Below, piece by piece: positions 50,219 through 58,554 of a stretch of DNA of 64,000 nt (its first letter is position 1; every line of letters begins with the position of its first letter). A program made the translations under genes and the position numbers. The notes under the pieces are model-generated. The model did not search any database. It was not told where the DNA came from and worked only from the letters and a program-made list of their open reading frames with translations. Source of the stretch: a virus; IMG/VR virus record IMGVR_UViG_3300036944_001324, positions 186,001-250,000 of that record. The stretch is one strand, 5' to 3'.

Positions 50219-50809
50219 GTGAAACTCTTGTCCTACAAAGTCATTCGCCCTGGCTTTCAAGCGCTCGGAAGCATCAGCGTACGCATTCGTCTTCGCAGCC
50301 CATTGTCGCACACTGAAGTGATGTATGAGCCTGGTGATGGCGTGGACCATCTGATGCCGGACGGTACCTGTGATCCTGATGAAAACGGTGCTTACTGGTG
50401 CGCGTCTTCGACGGCAGCTGAAAAGCTGCCTCACTATGACAATCTGAAGTTCACCAATCGCCGCGCTGGTAAGTTCGGCGGTGTGCGCTTCAAGCGTATC
50501 GTTCCAAAGCCAGACCACTGGCTGATCCAAGACGTGTTGGGATTTGATCCTGTCAAATCCGCTCAATGGTTCTTCAACAACCTCGGCATGGCCTACGACT
50601 GGAAACACATTCTGTCGTTCATCGCTGTGGGTTGGAACTGGGTGTTCCGTCAAAGTCACGACAAGGTTACCTGTACAGAAGCGTGCGCTGCATCTTTCGG
50701 GTTTCCCGAGGCAGACAACTTCGATCCCAAGAATCTGCCGCCGGTTGTTGAGCGTGTCAATCGCTTGATGGCGGAGTTGTTCAACCAAATGAAAAAGTCT
50801 GGTGAGTAA
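50219..50809 (+). CDS. Permuted papain-like (NlpC/P60 superfamily) protein (196 aa)
   Basis: GTG at 50219 with AGAGGTTTTTCA upstream. His31 in 'LSHTEVMYEPG' precedes Cys152 in 'KVTCTEACAASFG'; this His-first order, together with 'YDW' before the Cys, fits the permuted papain-like fold of the YiiX/YaeF type. Such proteins are cysteine hydrolases (amidases or acyltransferases). It starts the + side fibre operon. It may act on cell-wall or fibre-modification chemistry, but this is inference. Confidence 0.78.
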   Translation: MKLLSYKVIRPGFQALGSISVRIRLRSPLSHTEVMYEPGDGVDHLMPDGTCDPDENGAYWCASSTAAEKLPHYDNLKFTNRRAGKFGGVRFKRIVPKPDHWLIQDVLGFDPVKSAQWFFNNLGMAYDWKHILSFIAVGWNWVFRQSHDKVTCTEACAASFGFPEADNFDPKNLPPVVERVNRLMAELFNQMKKSGE

Positions 50810-50841
50810 GAACTGGACGTTCAATCTAAACGGAACAAGCA

Positions 50842-51702
50842 ATGTTCGATAATTTGATTTTTCGTTACGGCACTGTAACAGGTCCCGGTACGTCCACCAA
50901 CAATGCGCTTGTACTGTGGGATGGGACCAGTGGAACGCTGATCAAAAACAGTACCGTGACGGTCCCGACCAGTGGCTTTCTGGGTGACGTCGTTGGGCCG
51001 GCGAGTACTACCAACAACGCGGTGGCACTCTGGGACGGTACCAGCGGTAGGCTGTTGAAGAACGGGACGCTAACTCTTCCAACCAGCGCTATCGTCGGTA
51101 TCAGCGACACACAAGCACTCACTAACAAAACGGTAAGAGTCGCCGACAATACTAGCGCATGGTCTGGTGCAGCTTTTCTAGAGGTAAAGTCAACACCAGC
51201 GACGGAAGCAGCAGGCGGCACCGGCGGGGCTTTCATGAGCTTTCACCGGTCAAGTGCTCATGCTGTTAACCTTGGTCTGGACGCTAACAACGTCTTTAAG
51301 ATCTCCGGATGGTCACTTGGTAGTCTAGTCCCGTGGTCAGTTACGCACTCAGGTGTCATGCAAGTGTACCGGGCAGTTTATTTCGGTATGTATAATAGCG
51401 TGATTGCAAATACTGCTGCAACTACTGTTGACTTTTCACTGGGTCAAAAAGCTCACTTGACTTTGCAAGCTAGTACCACTATATCGTGCACTTTCCCAGG
51501 CATAGGTAATTACCAGATCCTGATGATTCAAGACGGTACTGGAAACCGAACGATAACATGGGGTGCCGGTCTCGCACCTTTGTACGTTGGTAGTGCCTCA
51601 GCACCGGCTATAAATCTAGCCGCAAACACTATTACGCTGGTGTCAATTTATTGGTCATCCGCTAATGCATTTATCGCTGTCAGCAAAGTGAATGCTGCGT
51701 AA
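50842..51702 (+). CDS. Tail fibre-like protein with tandem LWDGTSG repeats (286 aa)
   Basis: Two copies of a repeat of about 38 residues near the N-terminus share 'NNALVLWDGTSG' / 'NNAVALWDGTSG' and 'LLKNGTLTLPTS'-type ends. The C-terminal half is Thr/Ala/Ser-rich beta sequence. 'NTSAWSGAAFLEVKSTPATEAAGG' forms the transition. Probably a fibre or spike tip. It shares its stop with the start of the next gene (TAATG). Confidence 0.78.
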   Translation: MFDNLIFRYGTVTGPGTSTNNALVLWDGTSGTLIKNSTVTVPTSGFLGDVVGPASTTNNAVALWDGTSGRLLKNGTLTLPTSAIVGISDTQALTNKTVRVADNTSAWSGAAFLEVKSTPATEAAGGTGGAFMSFHRSSAHAVNLGLDANNVFKISGWSLGSLVPWSVTHSGVMQVYRAVYFGMYNSVIANTAATTVDFSLGQKAHLTLQASTTISCTFPGIGNYQILMIQDGTGNRTITWGAGLAPLYVGSASAPAINLAANTITLVSIYWSSANAFIAVSKVNAA

Positions 51703-52193
51703 TGGCTTCCGCAACTCTTACCTTAACAGTTAGTTCTTCCACTGGTTGGGTCAATCCCACCAATGCGTTTGTATCTAACAACGCTTACGCCTCGTACAGC
51801 AGCGTTACTACATCAGGTACTAATTTTTATTTTCGGTTCACCACGAACGCCGCTACTCTTTTACCGGCGAATGCAGTTATAACTGGTGTTCGGATGGATG
51901 TCGAGTACAGGACAAATAACGCGACGCCTCAACCTCGTTTCTGTGCAGGTCCCGGTGATTTTGGCGGTACTGCAAACCCAGTCGTGGTGACAACCACCGA
52001 TGTTGTGTATGTTTTTGGCGGACCAGGTAATACTCTTGGTGCTGTAACGCGTGACGACGTCTCCACCGCTAGTATTCAATTCGGAAACAACGCTGCGGGC
52101 ACCTCTGTTCACTACATCGACAACGTTGTCATGTACGTGGACTGGGAACTACCTAAAGCCGGCAACACTCTTTTTCATGGAGAGAACTTTTGA
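51702..52193 (+). CDS. Beta-rich fibre/adhesin-like protein (163 aa)
   Basis: Ser/Thr/Asn-rich, with a jelly-roll-like strand pattern ('FYFRFTTNAATLLPANAVITGVRMDVEYR' ... 'IDNVVMYVDWEL'). Coupled to both neighbours (TAATG at the start, TGATG at the end). No catalytic motif. Probably a fibre-tip or adhesin component. Confidence 0.75.
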   Translation: MASATLTLTVSSSTGWVNPTNAFVSNNAYASYSSVTTSGTNFYFRFTTNAATLLPANAVITGVRMDVEYRTNNATPQPRFCAGPGDFGGTANPVVVTTTDVVYVFGGPGNTLGAVTRDDVSTASIQFGNNAAGTSVHYIDNVVMYVDWELPKAGNTLFHGENF

Positions 52194-52723
52194 TGTTCTA
52201 CGAACCATCCTCTAAAAAGACCTATGCAAGTATCCAGGACTTCAAACTGGAATACAGGAACACTTCGTTCGGTGAACTCGACACAGAAGAAGAACGCAAT
52301 GTCTTCGGTCTGTTCACCCTTCACGACGTTCGCCCGACTTACGACAGCAAGCTTCAAGTCATTGAAGAAGGCGGTATTGTTAACCGGTCGGGTCTGTGGT
52401 ATAAAAACTACACGGTTAAAGACAAGCAGCTCAGTCACGAAGATCGAGCTCGTATTTTCAACCAGCGTTTTAATGGCGCGTTGATTGCTTTGTTCGATGA
52501 AACTGCAAATGAGCGTGACTACGACACACATACGACCTGTTTGATGCGAGCCGGTTATCCCAACCCGTGGCAAAAGGAAGCTCAAGCCTTCGGTACATGG
52601 ATGGACGGCTGTAACGAAGCTGCGTACAAGATCATGAATCAGATCACTGTTGGTGAAAAGGCAATCCCCAAGGATGTCAAAGAACTGATCAGTAGTTTTC
52701 CCAAGATGGTCTGGCCTGACTAA
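52193..52723 (+). CDS. Tail-fibre accessory-like protein (176 aa)
   Basis: ATG at 52193 (MFYEPSSK), overlapping the previous stop, with GGAGAGAAC upstream. Near residues 120-150, 'RAGYPNPWQKEAQAFGTWMDGCNEAAYKI' resembles the 'RGY..p..EA..~~~W.~~' pattern of phage tail-fibre accessory proteins. The call is tentative. It lies between a fibre-like protein and a glycosyltransferase. Confidence 0.72.
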   Translation: MFYEPSSKKTYASIQDFKLEYRNTSFGELDTEEERNVFGLFTLHDVRPTYDSKLQVIEEGGIVNRSGLWYKNYTVKDKQLSHEDRARIFNQRFNGALIALFDETANERDYDTHTTCLMRAGYPNPWQKEAQAFGTWMDGCNEAAYKIMNQITVGEKAIPKDVKELISSFPKMVWPD

Positions 52724-52732
52724 GACAGCACT

Positions 52733-53680
52733 GTGTTCATTCTCAGTGGAAGGCAACGCATCTTTGTCTCGATAGCGGCTTATCGAGATAGTGAAGCGCC
52801 TGCCACGGTACGTGATTTACTGGAGAAGGCCGACAGACCTCATCTGGTCAAGATCGGCATTCTCAATCAGATTTGTCCCAAAGAAGACATCCGCTGCAAA
52901 GTAGGTGGCTGGACAAATGTTCAAGAGCGTATCGTTGACTACACGGAGTCCAAAGGAGCGTGCTGGGCACGCTCCTACATATGGACGAATCTCCTTGAAG
53001 ACGAAGACTTCGTTCTTCAGATAGACAGCCATAGTCGCTTTGACCATGGCTGGGACACAACGCTGCTTAAAACTTTCGAGAAGCTTCAAGACGCTTCAGC
53101 GGTACTTACCCATTACCCGATGCGGTACGACCCCTTGACGAACGTTAAGAGCGCTCAGATGTACACTCGCTTTGACATCCAGAGTTTCAACCAATACGGG
53201 TTCCCTGTTATTAGCTCGGCGGCGTTGGCACTGAAAGACGCACCGGTAACACCTGCTAAAACAGCTTTCATAGCTGGTGGTTGTTTGTTCACACGGGCAA
53301 GAACCATCAAGAACGTTCCGTACGATCCCCATCTATACTTCCAAGGTGAGGAGATCAACTACGCAATCCGGTTGTGGACACATGGTCACAACCTGTACTT
53401 GCCTAACAAGCCCTTCATGTACCATGACTACGGTAATGGTCGTGCAAGGCGTATGCATTGGCAGGATGTACAGCGATGGAAGCAGATGAACGATCTGTCC
53501 ATCATGCGAAACAAGCATGTTCTTGATCTTGGTATTGCTACTGACCCAGCTTCGTTGATTGATATCGACAAGTACAGTCTTGGTAAACACCGCACCCTGT
53601 CAGATTGGGAGCGATTCTCTGGCGTCTATTTGAGAGCCCAGACCTTGACTGAAAAAGCCAAGACTGGTTCATTCCAGTGA
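52733..53680 (+). CDS. GlcNAc-transferase-like glycosyltransferase (315 aa)
   Basis: GTG start. The order of motifs follows the eukaryote-type UDP-GlcNAc:hydroxyproline/Skp1 glycosyltransferase family (GT60): 'IFVSIAAYRDSEAPATV' (nucleotide strand), 'ARSYIW' and 'DFVLQIDSHSRFDHGWD' with the IDSH metal-binding site (about residue 96), 'GGCLFTRA', 'LYFQGEE', and 'YHDYGNGRARRMHWQD' near the C-terminus. Such enzymes add GlcNAc to protein or polysaccharide acceptors. It lies in the fibre operon, so it may glycosylate a fibre or modify the host surface. The acceptor is unknown. Confidence 0.82.
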   Translation: MFILSGRQRIFVSIAAYRDSEAPATVRDLLEKADRPHLVKIGILNQICPKEDIRCKVGGWTNVQERIVDYTESKGACWARSYIWTNLLEDEDFVLQIDSHSRFDHGWDTTLLKTFEKLQDASAVLTHYPMRYDPLTNVKSAQMYTRFDIQSFNQYGFPVISSAALALKDAPVTPAKTAFIAGGCLFTRARTIKNVPYDPHLYFQGEEINYAIRLWTHGHNLYLPNKPFMYHDYGNGRARRMHWQDVQRWKQMNDLSIMRNKHVLDLGIATDPASLIDIDKYSLGKHRTLSDWERFSGVYLRAQTLTEKAKTGSFQ

Positions 53681-53705
53681 TTTTCAGCAATACATTATCT
53701 ATAGG
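53681..53705 (+). promoter_or_regulatory. Candidate promoter motif (CAGCAATACATTATCTATAGG)
   Basis: Shares ATACATTAT-T with the 16874 site. Located upstream of the 53720 hairpin, before the 53781 gene. Confidence 0.35.
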
Positions 53706-53719
53706 ACGAAAGCATAAGA

Positions 53720-53743
53720 AGCCCAGGCTTTGCGGCCTGGGCT
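53720..53743 (+). terminator. Hairpin with GCATA/TATGCCGTC arms
   Basis: AGCCCAGGC pairs with GCCTGGGCT around TTTGCG. GCATA (53712-53716) and TATGCCGTC extend it. Confidence 0.72.
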
Positions 53744-53780
53744 CTATGCCGTCTTGTCAATCAAAGCGAAAGAAAGTAAC

Positions 53781-54308
53781 ATGAAAGATAAATTTCAACC
53801 CCTGTCAACTGCCGGATATTTGCTAGCAGTTGTTGTTCATAACTGGCACATTCTCTTCGGGAAAATGCAGCTGATGTTTTATAAGCTCTTCGACCAAATG
53901 GAGTGCTTTTGGTACGTTCGGGTTCGGCGGTTTGGTAGTAAGAGTGATTACCATCTCGGCAAGATGGCTTCCAACATAAAGAACGACCCTCAGGCAAGTA
54001 AAGAGCTTCAGCGTCAGTCTATGATCTTCTCGTTGGTCTCGTTGCTTTACGCACATCCTCACGACATTCACAAAGTAATGCGGGTTTTCTATCCACTGAT
54101 GTACATGCGTTTTGCATGGCGGAAATGGTTCTTCCAACGAATGGAGATCGTGTTTGCTGTTGAAGATGAGAAAGATTTGTTGCGGGCTGGTGATCTTTTG
54201 GGATTTGGCTTCCGTGCCAAAATCCAAAGCCGTTATGGTCTTGACATCCTCAACGAATACGAATCCAAAGGAAACCTTCATGAACTTCTCAGTCAAAAAA
54301 CTCAATGA
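53781..54308 (+). CDS. Hypothetical protein (175 aa)
   Basis: ATG at 53781 after GAAAGAAAGTAAC. Helical, aromatic, basic product, rich in Met, Phe and Arg ('MRFAWRKWFFQRMEIVFAVE'). No membrane span is certain. It overlaps the next gene by about 30 bases. Function unknown. Confidence 0.72.
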   Translation: MKDKFQPLSTAGYLLAVVVHNWHILFGKMQLMFYKLFDQMECFWYVRVRRFGSKSDYHLGKMASNIKNDPQASKELQRQSMIFSLVSLLYAHPHDIHKVMRVFYPLMYMRFAWRKWFFQRMEIVFAVEDEKDLLRAGDLLGFGFRAKIQSRYGLDILNEYESKGNLHELLSQKTQ

Positions 54309-54720
54309 TGCCTCCGTTCTCGTTCTGATGGAGTGCGACACTCCACACTTCAAAGGACTGATGCTCTATCCGTTGCCGTTCCTCGGTGAGAACGATGATG
54401 ATGACGTCTGTAAGTTGGTAGCTGAACATCCAACTAAAAAAGTAGATGATTCACATAAAGGCGATCTCGACTATCACGTTATATTTAACCTGACGCCGTA
54501 TAGCGAGTCTGTTGCTCAACTGTTTATGGTGTTTGGTATTCGAACATCTACTGGATTGCTGGCCTTGGCCTGCAATAGCAACGTTCACGATTACATCGTT
54601 CAAAACGCCGGTATTGCAGATTACAAAGTCCTGCCAGCTACTGACCAAATTCACGGTATATTCGATACCATCGATCCGCTGAAGATCGCCAAGTTCGCGT
54701 CGATAATCCGAACAGTCTGA
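54280..54720 (+). CDS. Hypothetical protein (146 aa)
   Basis: ATG at 54280 (MNFSVKKLNDASV), preceded by CAAAGGAAACCTTC; a longer frame lies inside the preceding gene. Mixed alpha/beta, with a hydrophobic central part ('QLFMVFGIRTSTGLLALAC'). No family recognised. Confidence 0.72.
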   Translation: MNFSVKKLNDASVLVLMECDTPHFKGLMLYPLPFLGENDDDDVCKLVAEHPTKKVDDSHKGDLDYHVIFNLTPYSESVAQLFMVFGIRTSTGLLALACNSNVHDYIVQNAGIADYKVLPATDQIHGIFDTIDPLKIAKFASIIRTV

Positions 54721-54754
54721 TCATCCGCATAACCAATGAAAAAGAGAGATTAAC

Positions 54755-55411
54755 ATGCCCTTCGAATTGACTTTCGTGTTGCCAAAGATCGCTTTGTTTT
54801 ACAGTGGGGTCACGGTGTATCATACCTACATTGGGAACATGTTGCGAGGTGGGGAATCTTCCCGGATGTTCACTCTGCACCCCAAAAACCATAAGCACAA
54901 GTTCTCTGCCGTGGTGAATTCCAGCCAGATAGGTAAAGACCCCATCACTTGCATCAAGGAGATGATCGATTACGGTATCGAGACCTATACCACATTCGAT
55001 ACCGAAAGCGGTGAGTACCTCATCTATCGCACTTACGAAGTGCTGGTGGCTAACGATCAGTTGCTCGGCAAATTCTTCTCGAGTATGCATCGCAATTTCT
55101 ACCATCGAAAAGACTCCAACATCTCTAACATGGCTCAGGAAATCATGGATGACAATGAAATGTCGGACATGCTGCGCCAGCTCGGCGGCTTGTACGGCCT
55201 GAAGGACAAAAGCATCGAGGAGATCCTGCAGTTCCTCGCAAGGAACCGAATTGTGCATTTGCTGTTGCTGATGTATTACGACAGCGGAGCCAGCGTTGTC
55301 GACATTTGCGCTAAGTTCGACTTGGAGCATTACGACAAAGCGCAAACCGTTATCGACGCATGGCGAGTTCTTATGCAGGTTCTCGAAAAGCTTGCTGGGA
55401 GTACCGAATGA
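54755..55411 (+). CDS. Hypothetical protein (218 aa)
   Basis: ATG preceded by AAAAAGAGAGATTAAC. Beta-rich N-terminal half and helical C-terminal half ('IEEILQFLARNRIVHLLLLMYY'). Overlaps the next gene by four bases (ATGA). No motif recognised. Confidence 0.75.
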   Translation: MPFELTFVLPKIALFYSGVTVYHTYIGNMLRGGESSRMFTLHPKNHKHKFSAVVNSSQIGKDPITCIKEMIDYGIETYTTFDTESGEYLIYRTYEVLVANDQLLGKFFSSMHRNFYHRKDSNISNMAQEIMDDNEMSDMLRQLGGLYGLKDKSIEEILQFLARNRIVHLLLLMYYDSGASVVDICAKFDLEHYDKAQTVIDAWRVLMQVLEKLAGSTE

Positions 55412-55983
55412 CCACACAGTCGAAGATGCTGCAAGCCGGCAAGAACATGGCTTTCCTGTGTAAGAAAGACCTTGTACGCATCTACTTGCCGTTGATGGTT
55501 AACATCCATTCCTGGAAAGTAGGTGAGTCTTGGAAAAGGACCGCCCTTACCACATGCACGAGCCAACTCATTGATGAGTTTGGAATGGAGTTGATGATGA
55601 TTGCTGAGCAGTGTGGATGGAAGAATTGGCATCAAGCCGATTTTGTCCATTATCTGACAAGTGGTGATCTCGGTTGGTACATCGCTAGTTGGATACTGGA
55701 AACCTCTCCAGCGGTCAGTCGTTTTGATTACGAAGATAACCAGCTCGTATGCTACAGCAAACATTATCAGATAGATACACGGTCTGAGGAGTATGGTCTT
55801 GGATCATTTCAGTTTGCCTGTGCCGTCTACGCAGGCATGTTTGCTGACAACCTCAAAAACAAGGAGGCTCAAAAAGCCAAGTTGTTCGGCGGTGGTCACA
55901 CACACTACATGAAGCTTTGGCCGGGTATGTCACAGCGCAACATTTTGGAAGAAATGACTAACGCTACTCCAACGCTGATTTGA
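55408..55983 (+). CDS. Hypothetical protein (191 aa)
   Basis: ATG at 55408 overlapping the previous stop. Soluble, helical, with several Trp, Cys and His residues ('MIAEQCGWKNWHQADFVHYL'). Ends before the 56000 hairpin. Family not recognised. Confidence 0.75.
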   Translation: MTTQSKMLQAGKNMAFLCKKDLVRIYLPLMVNIHSWKVGESWKRTALTTCTSQLIDEFGMELMMIAEQCGWKNWHQADFVHYLTSGDLGWYIASWILETSPAVSRFDYEDNQLVCYSKHYQIDTRSEEYGLGSFQFACAVYAGMFADNLKNKEAQKAKLFGGGHTHYMKLWPGMSQRNILEEMTNATPTLI

Positions 55984-55999
55984 CATTCATTCATCATAA

Positions 56000-56025
56000 A
56001 AGGCAAGGGTTCATTCCCTTGCCTT
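56000..56025 (+). terminator. Hairpin terminator with CATAA/TTATGTCG arms
   Basis: AAGGCAAGGG pairs with CCCTTGCCTT around TTCATT; CATAA precedes and ATGTCG follows. Confidence 0.72.
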
Positions 56026-56057
56026 ATGTCGTTTAATCTACCATCGAAAGAATTACC

Positions 56058-56921
56058 ATGTCCACGTTACACGCCGAAATGAGTTACGCACTCACAACAG
56101 CTTCAGTAGCTCTTGATGATTTTACCGGTGCCGGAGGTAATTATCAAAACTACATATCGGCTCTTAAAGAAGTAGAGCGTCTGATTCGGCTTGAGATGCA
56201 AACATCAAGGTTTATTTCAGAAAACGCTACTCTGAAAAATACAGAATCTCTTTGTAGTGAGTTGGAACTCACTACAGAACAAAAGGGGATTTTGTGGACA
56301 GCCATGAAATCCAATTACGTTCAATTGGAAAAGGATGGTGTCTTTTGGAACATCGACGGTGTTGATGTTGTTATGGGAACGTTGACGCTGACACCTTTGT
56401 ACGGCGTCGGTGGCGATGTGGTGAAACCATTCACGTTCAGTGTTGCGAGCATGAGCGTTCCAAACATGACTTTCTGCGCCATTGTTAAGTTTGAAGTGGG
56501 TGGAACTCCCAACGGACTGATACACCTGGTAGATCGGCTCGAGATGCTTGATAACAATCTGAAGAAGATCTACGAGCACGCGCGCGTTGTGCAAAACGAC
56601 CCCGTCAATACGGAAGTCTGTGAACTTTTCAAAGAAACTCTTGCGGCTATTCCTCGTGTGTTGACCGGGCCGACTGACGGTACCAACCACGCCATTCGTA
56701 TCTGGTACAACGAGCAAGGTTGGAACGATAATTTCGTCATGCAACTTTTTAACTATTGCGGGAAATGCAGTGGCTGGAGCAGCATGATTGAAGATCACAT
56801 GCGGGGAGGGCGTGTTTACAACATGGCAGAATTGTGTCGTCAAGAGCTCCGGCAAATCCTGAGCATGATGAAAGAACGAGTTGAACAACTGGCAAAGGAA
56901 CACAACCATGACCACCTCTGA
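56058..56921 (+). CDS. Hypothetical protein, recurrent-domain family B (287 aa)
   Basis: ATG preceded by GAAAGAATTACC, an atypical GAAAG ribosome site shared by several genes here. The segment 'VQLEKDGVFWNIDGVDVVMGTLTLTPLYG' to 'MTFCAIVKFEV' has the helix, then 'W.I..VD...', then 'L..P' pattern seen in the 57847 and 58555 products. It overlaps the next gene by 14 bases. No function assigned. Confidence 0.75.
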   Translation: MSTLHAEMSYALTTASVALDDFTGAGGNYQNYISALKEVERLIRLEMQTSRFISENATLKNTESLCSELELTTEQKGILWTAMKSNYVQLEKDGVFWNIDGVDVVMGTLTLTPLYGVGGDVVKPFTFSVASMSVPNMTFCAIVKFEVGGTPNGLIHLVDRLEMLDNNLKKIYEHARVVQNDPVNTEVCELFKETLAAIPRVLTGPTDGTNHAIRIWYNEQGWNDNFVMQLFNYCGKCSGWSSMIEDHMRGGRVYNMAELCRQELRQILSMMKERVEQLAKEHNHDHL

Positions 56922-57351
56922 AACCAAACAAAACCCGATCACCACTCTGGCCGCAGCCTGCACTGCATTCAAAAATGCAGTTCTTACATATGACCTCTCT
57001 ATGGTAGACGGCGGTAACGTCCAAGGTGCCATCAGTGGCGTTATTGGACATGCTGAGAATGTTCGTCATGCTGCTGATACTCTTTGCGCTGAATTCGAGC
57101 GTAATGACAATCCGACGACAGATGACGTCTTTCAGGCAGCCAACAATGCTGCGTTCATTCGTACCAAAGACGGTGAACCTTGGTTGCGCATTGACGCCGT
57201 TGACGGTGGTGTGGATGGTGATGTGGTGTATCCACTCACCATCTTGGCCCACGATGAGAACACCGAAGCAGGAGGTGCGCAGCGCTTGTTGATCGACGAG
57301 ATCGATCCCAAGGCGGTGAGCTTCCAGCGCCTCGTGGAATTCAAACTCTAA
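56908..57351 (+). CDS. Hypothetical protein, recurrent-domain family B (147 aa)
   Basis: ATG at 56908. 'AAFIRTKDGEPWLRIDAVDGGVDGDVVYPLTIL' to 'VSFQRLVEFKL' gives the same strand order as the other family members. A shorter protein consisting mainly of the helix plus domain. No function assigned. Confidence 0.74.
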   Translation: MTTSETKQNPITTLAAACTAFKNAVLTYDLSMVDGGNVQGAISGVIGHAENVRHAADTLCAEFERNDNPTTDDVFQAANNAAFIRTKDGEPWLRIDAVDGGVDGDVVYPLTILAHDENTEAGGAQRLLIDEIDPKAVSFQRLVEFKL

Positions 57352-57366
57352 CAACTGGGTAAAACA

Positions 57367-57768
57367 ATGAGTGAACAAACAGCGCAAATGAGAGCTTTTA
57401 GTGAGCTTCTGCCGGTTGTGAATGAAACGATAGAACAGTTTCGCTACCGCGGTGTGATTGCACCCAAATACAAGGTTGTTATTAACGACCTTATTGTCTT
57501 CATGGAAGCAGCAGTTGTCCTGGATGAAACTGGGCTCGGGCTGAACACCCATGCAAGCTCTAAACGTTTCACAGAACTGGGACTGAAAGAGTCATTCTTG
57601 CGGTTCTACTGGGAGGCATTGCAGTTCTTCACCAACTGGAAGTACTCTCGCGAGCGCGGTGTGTTGGTGACTGAAGAAGAAACTGAATCGCAAATGCGAC
57701 TGGCTTTCGTCTACCTGAACCACATCGTCAGTGTGTTGGGTGAAATCCCATCTATCCGTCCTGCTTAA
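57367..57768 (+). CDS. Hypothetical helical protein (133 aa)
   Basis: ATG 15 bases after the previous stop. All-helical with a conserved-looking 'LRFYWEALQFFTNWKYSRER'. Not a clear member of the recurrent-domain family. No motif recognised. Confidence 0.73.
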   Translation: MSEQTAQMRAFSELLPVVNETIEQFRYRGVIAPKYKVVINDLIVFMEAAVVLDETGLGLNTHASSKRFTELGLKESFLRFYWEALQFFTNWKYSRERGVLVTEEETESQMRLAFVYLNHIVSVLGEIPSIRPA

Positions 57769-57795
57769 AAGCAGAAAATCATTCATCATTACTTA

Positions 57796-57822
57796 CGCAT
57801 GCAATTGTTTCAATTGCATGCG
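57796..57822 (+). terminator. Twelve-base-pair hairpin
   Basis: CGCATGCAATTG pairs perfectly with CAATTGCATGCG around TTT, followed by TTTATAATC. Likely terminator between the 57367 and 57847 genes. Confidence 0.65.
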
Positions 57823-57846
57823 TTTATAATCAACGTAAAGAAAATC

Positions 57847-58500
57847 ATGGCACAAATTCGCATGTCTCCTGAAAATGTTAAACGTGTTCTAGCTACGGCC
57901 AAACTCGCCACGCATTGCCGATTGAGTAATGACCCGATGTGGTACAAAATCGTTTCTGTGGATGACAAAGTTCACGGTGACATCCATCTGGCTCATCCTC
58001 TTGATCCCTCCAACCAAGCCACAAACATAATTTACGTGAAGATGAACACAGACCCGTCTCAGATCCTCTTTTGCAACATTGCAGAAGTTCCTCTGGTTGG
58101 TCCAGCACTTACACCAGCGCAAGAGCTTTTCCAAAAGCTCTTCGATCTCAAACAAGAGATGTTGGGAATTACCAAAAGCATTTCATCCATTAAACACCTC
58201 GACAAAGAGTCTTACAAAGAGTGCCTTTTTGGGATGTACCAGGCGTTGGCTGTGCCAACTAAGCGGATTGGTGTTACCGATAACAAGGCAGCCTACGACT
58301 GGTTTGTTTCTCAGGGTTGTTCTCTAACCACCACCGCTGTGGCCATTGCTTTGTGTGATGAAATCTATTCACACTGGCGAGCCATGGTTACAAAGACAAT
58401 GCTATTCCAAGTAAAACAATCTGGTTACGACGATTGGGAACGTCGATTCAAGCTGATAGACCTCATTATGGAAGATCTGAATAAGCCTCACACAGCATAA
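57847..58500 (+). CDS. Hypothetical protein, family B tandem paralogue 1 (217 aa)
   Basis: ATG at 57847 (MAQIRMSPENVKRV). It is nearly parallel to the 58555 product: 'VKRVLATAKLATHC' / 'VKRVLATAKVATHC', 'KIVSVDD' / 'KIVSVDE', 'HPLDPSNQ' / 'DPLDRSNQ', and 'RRFKLIDLIMEDLNK' / 'RWFKLIDLIMEDLKK'. Both are 217 residues long. The domain at residues 10-75 is the recurrent unit of this region. Function unknown. Confidence 0.8.
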   Translation: MAQIRMSPENVKRVLATAKLATHCRLSNDPMWYKIVSVDDKVHGDIHLAHPLDPSNQATNIIYVKMNTDPSQILFCNIAEVPLVGPALTPAQELFQKLFDLKQEMLGITKSISSIKHLDKESYKECLFGMYQALAVPTKRIGVTDNKAAYDWFVSQGCSLTTTAVAIALCDEIYSHWRAMVTKTMLFQVKQSGYDDWERRFKLIDLIMEDLNKPHTA

Positions 58501-58502
58501 GA

Positions 58503-58525
58503 GCAGAGGGCGCAACGCCCTCTGC
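58503..58525 (+). terminator. Hairpin terminator
   Basis: GCAGAGGGC pairs with GCCCTCTGC around GCAAC; CATAA at 58496-58500 precedes; TTTACTGCGC follows in place of TATGCCG. Confidence 0.68.
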
Positions 58526-58554
58526 TTTACTGCGCAACTTATCCAAATAAAGTC

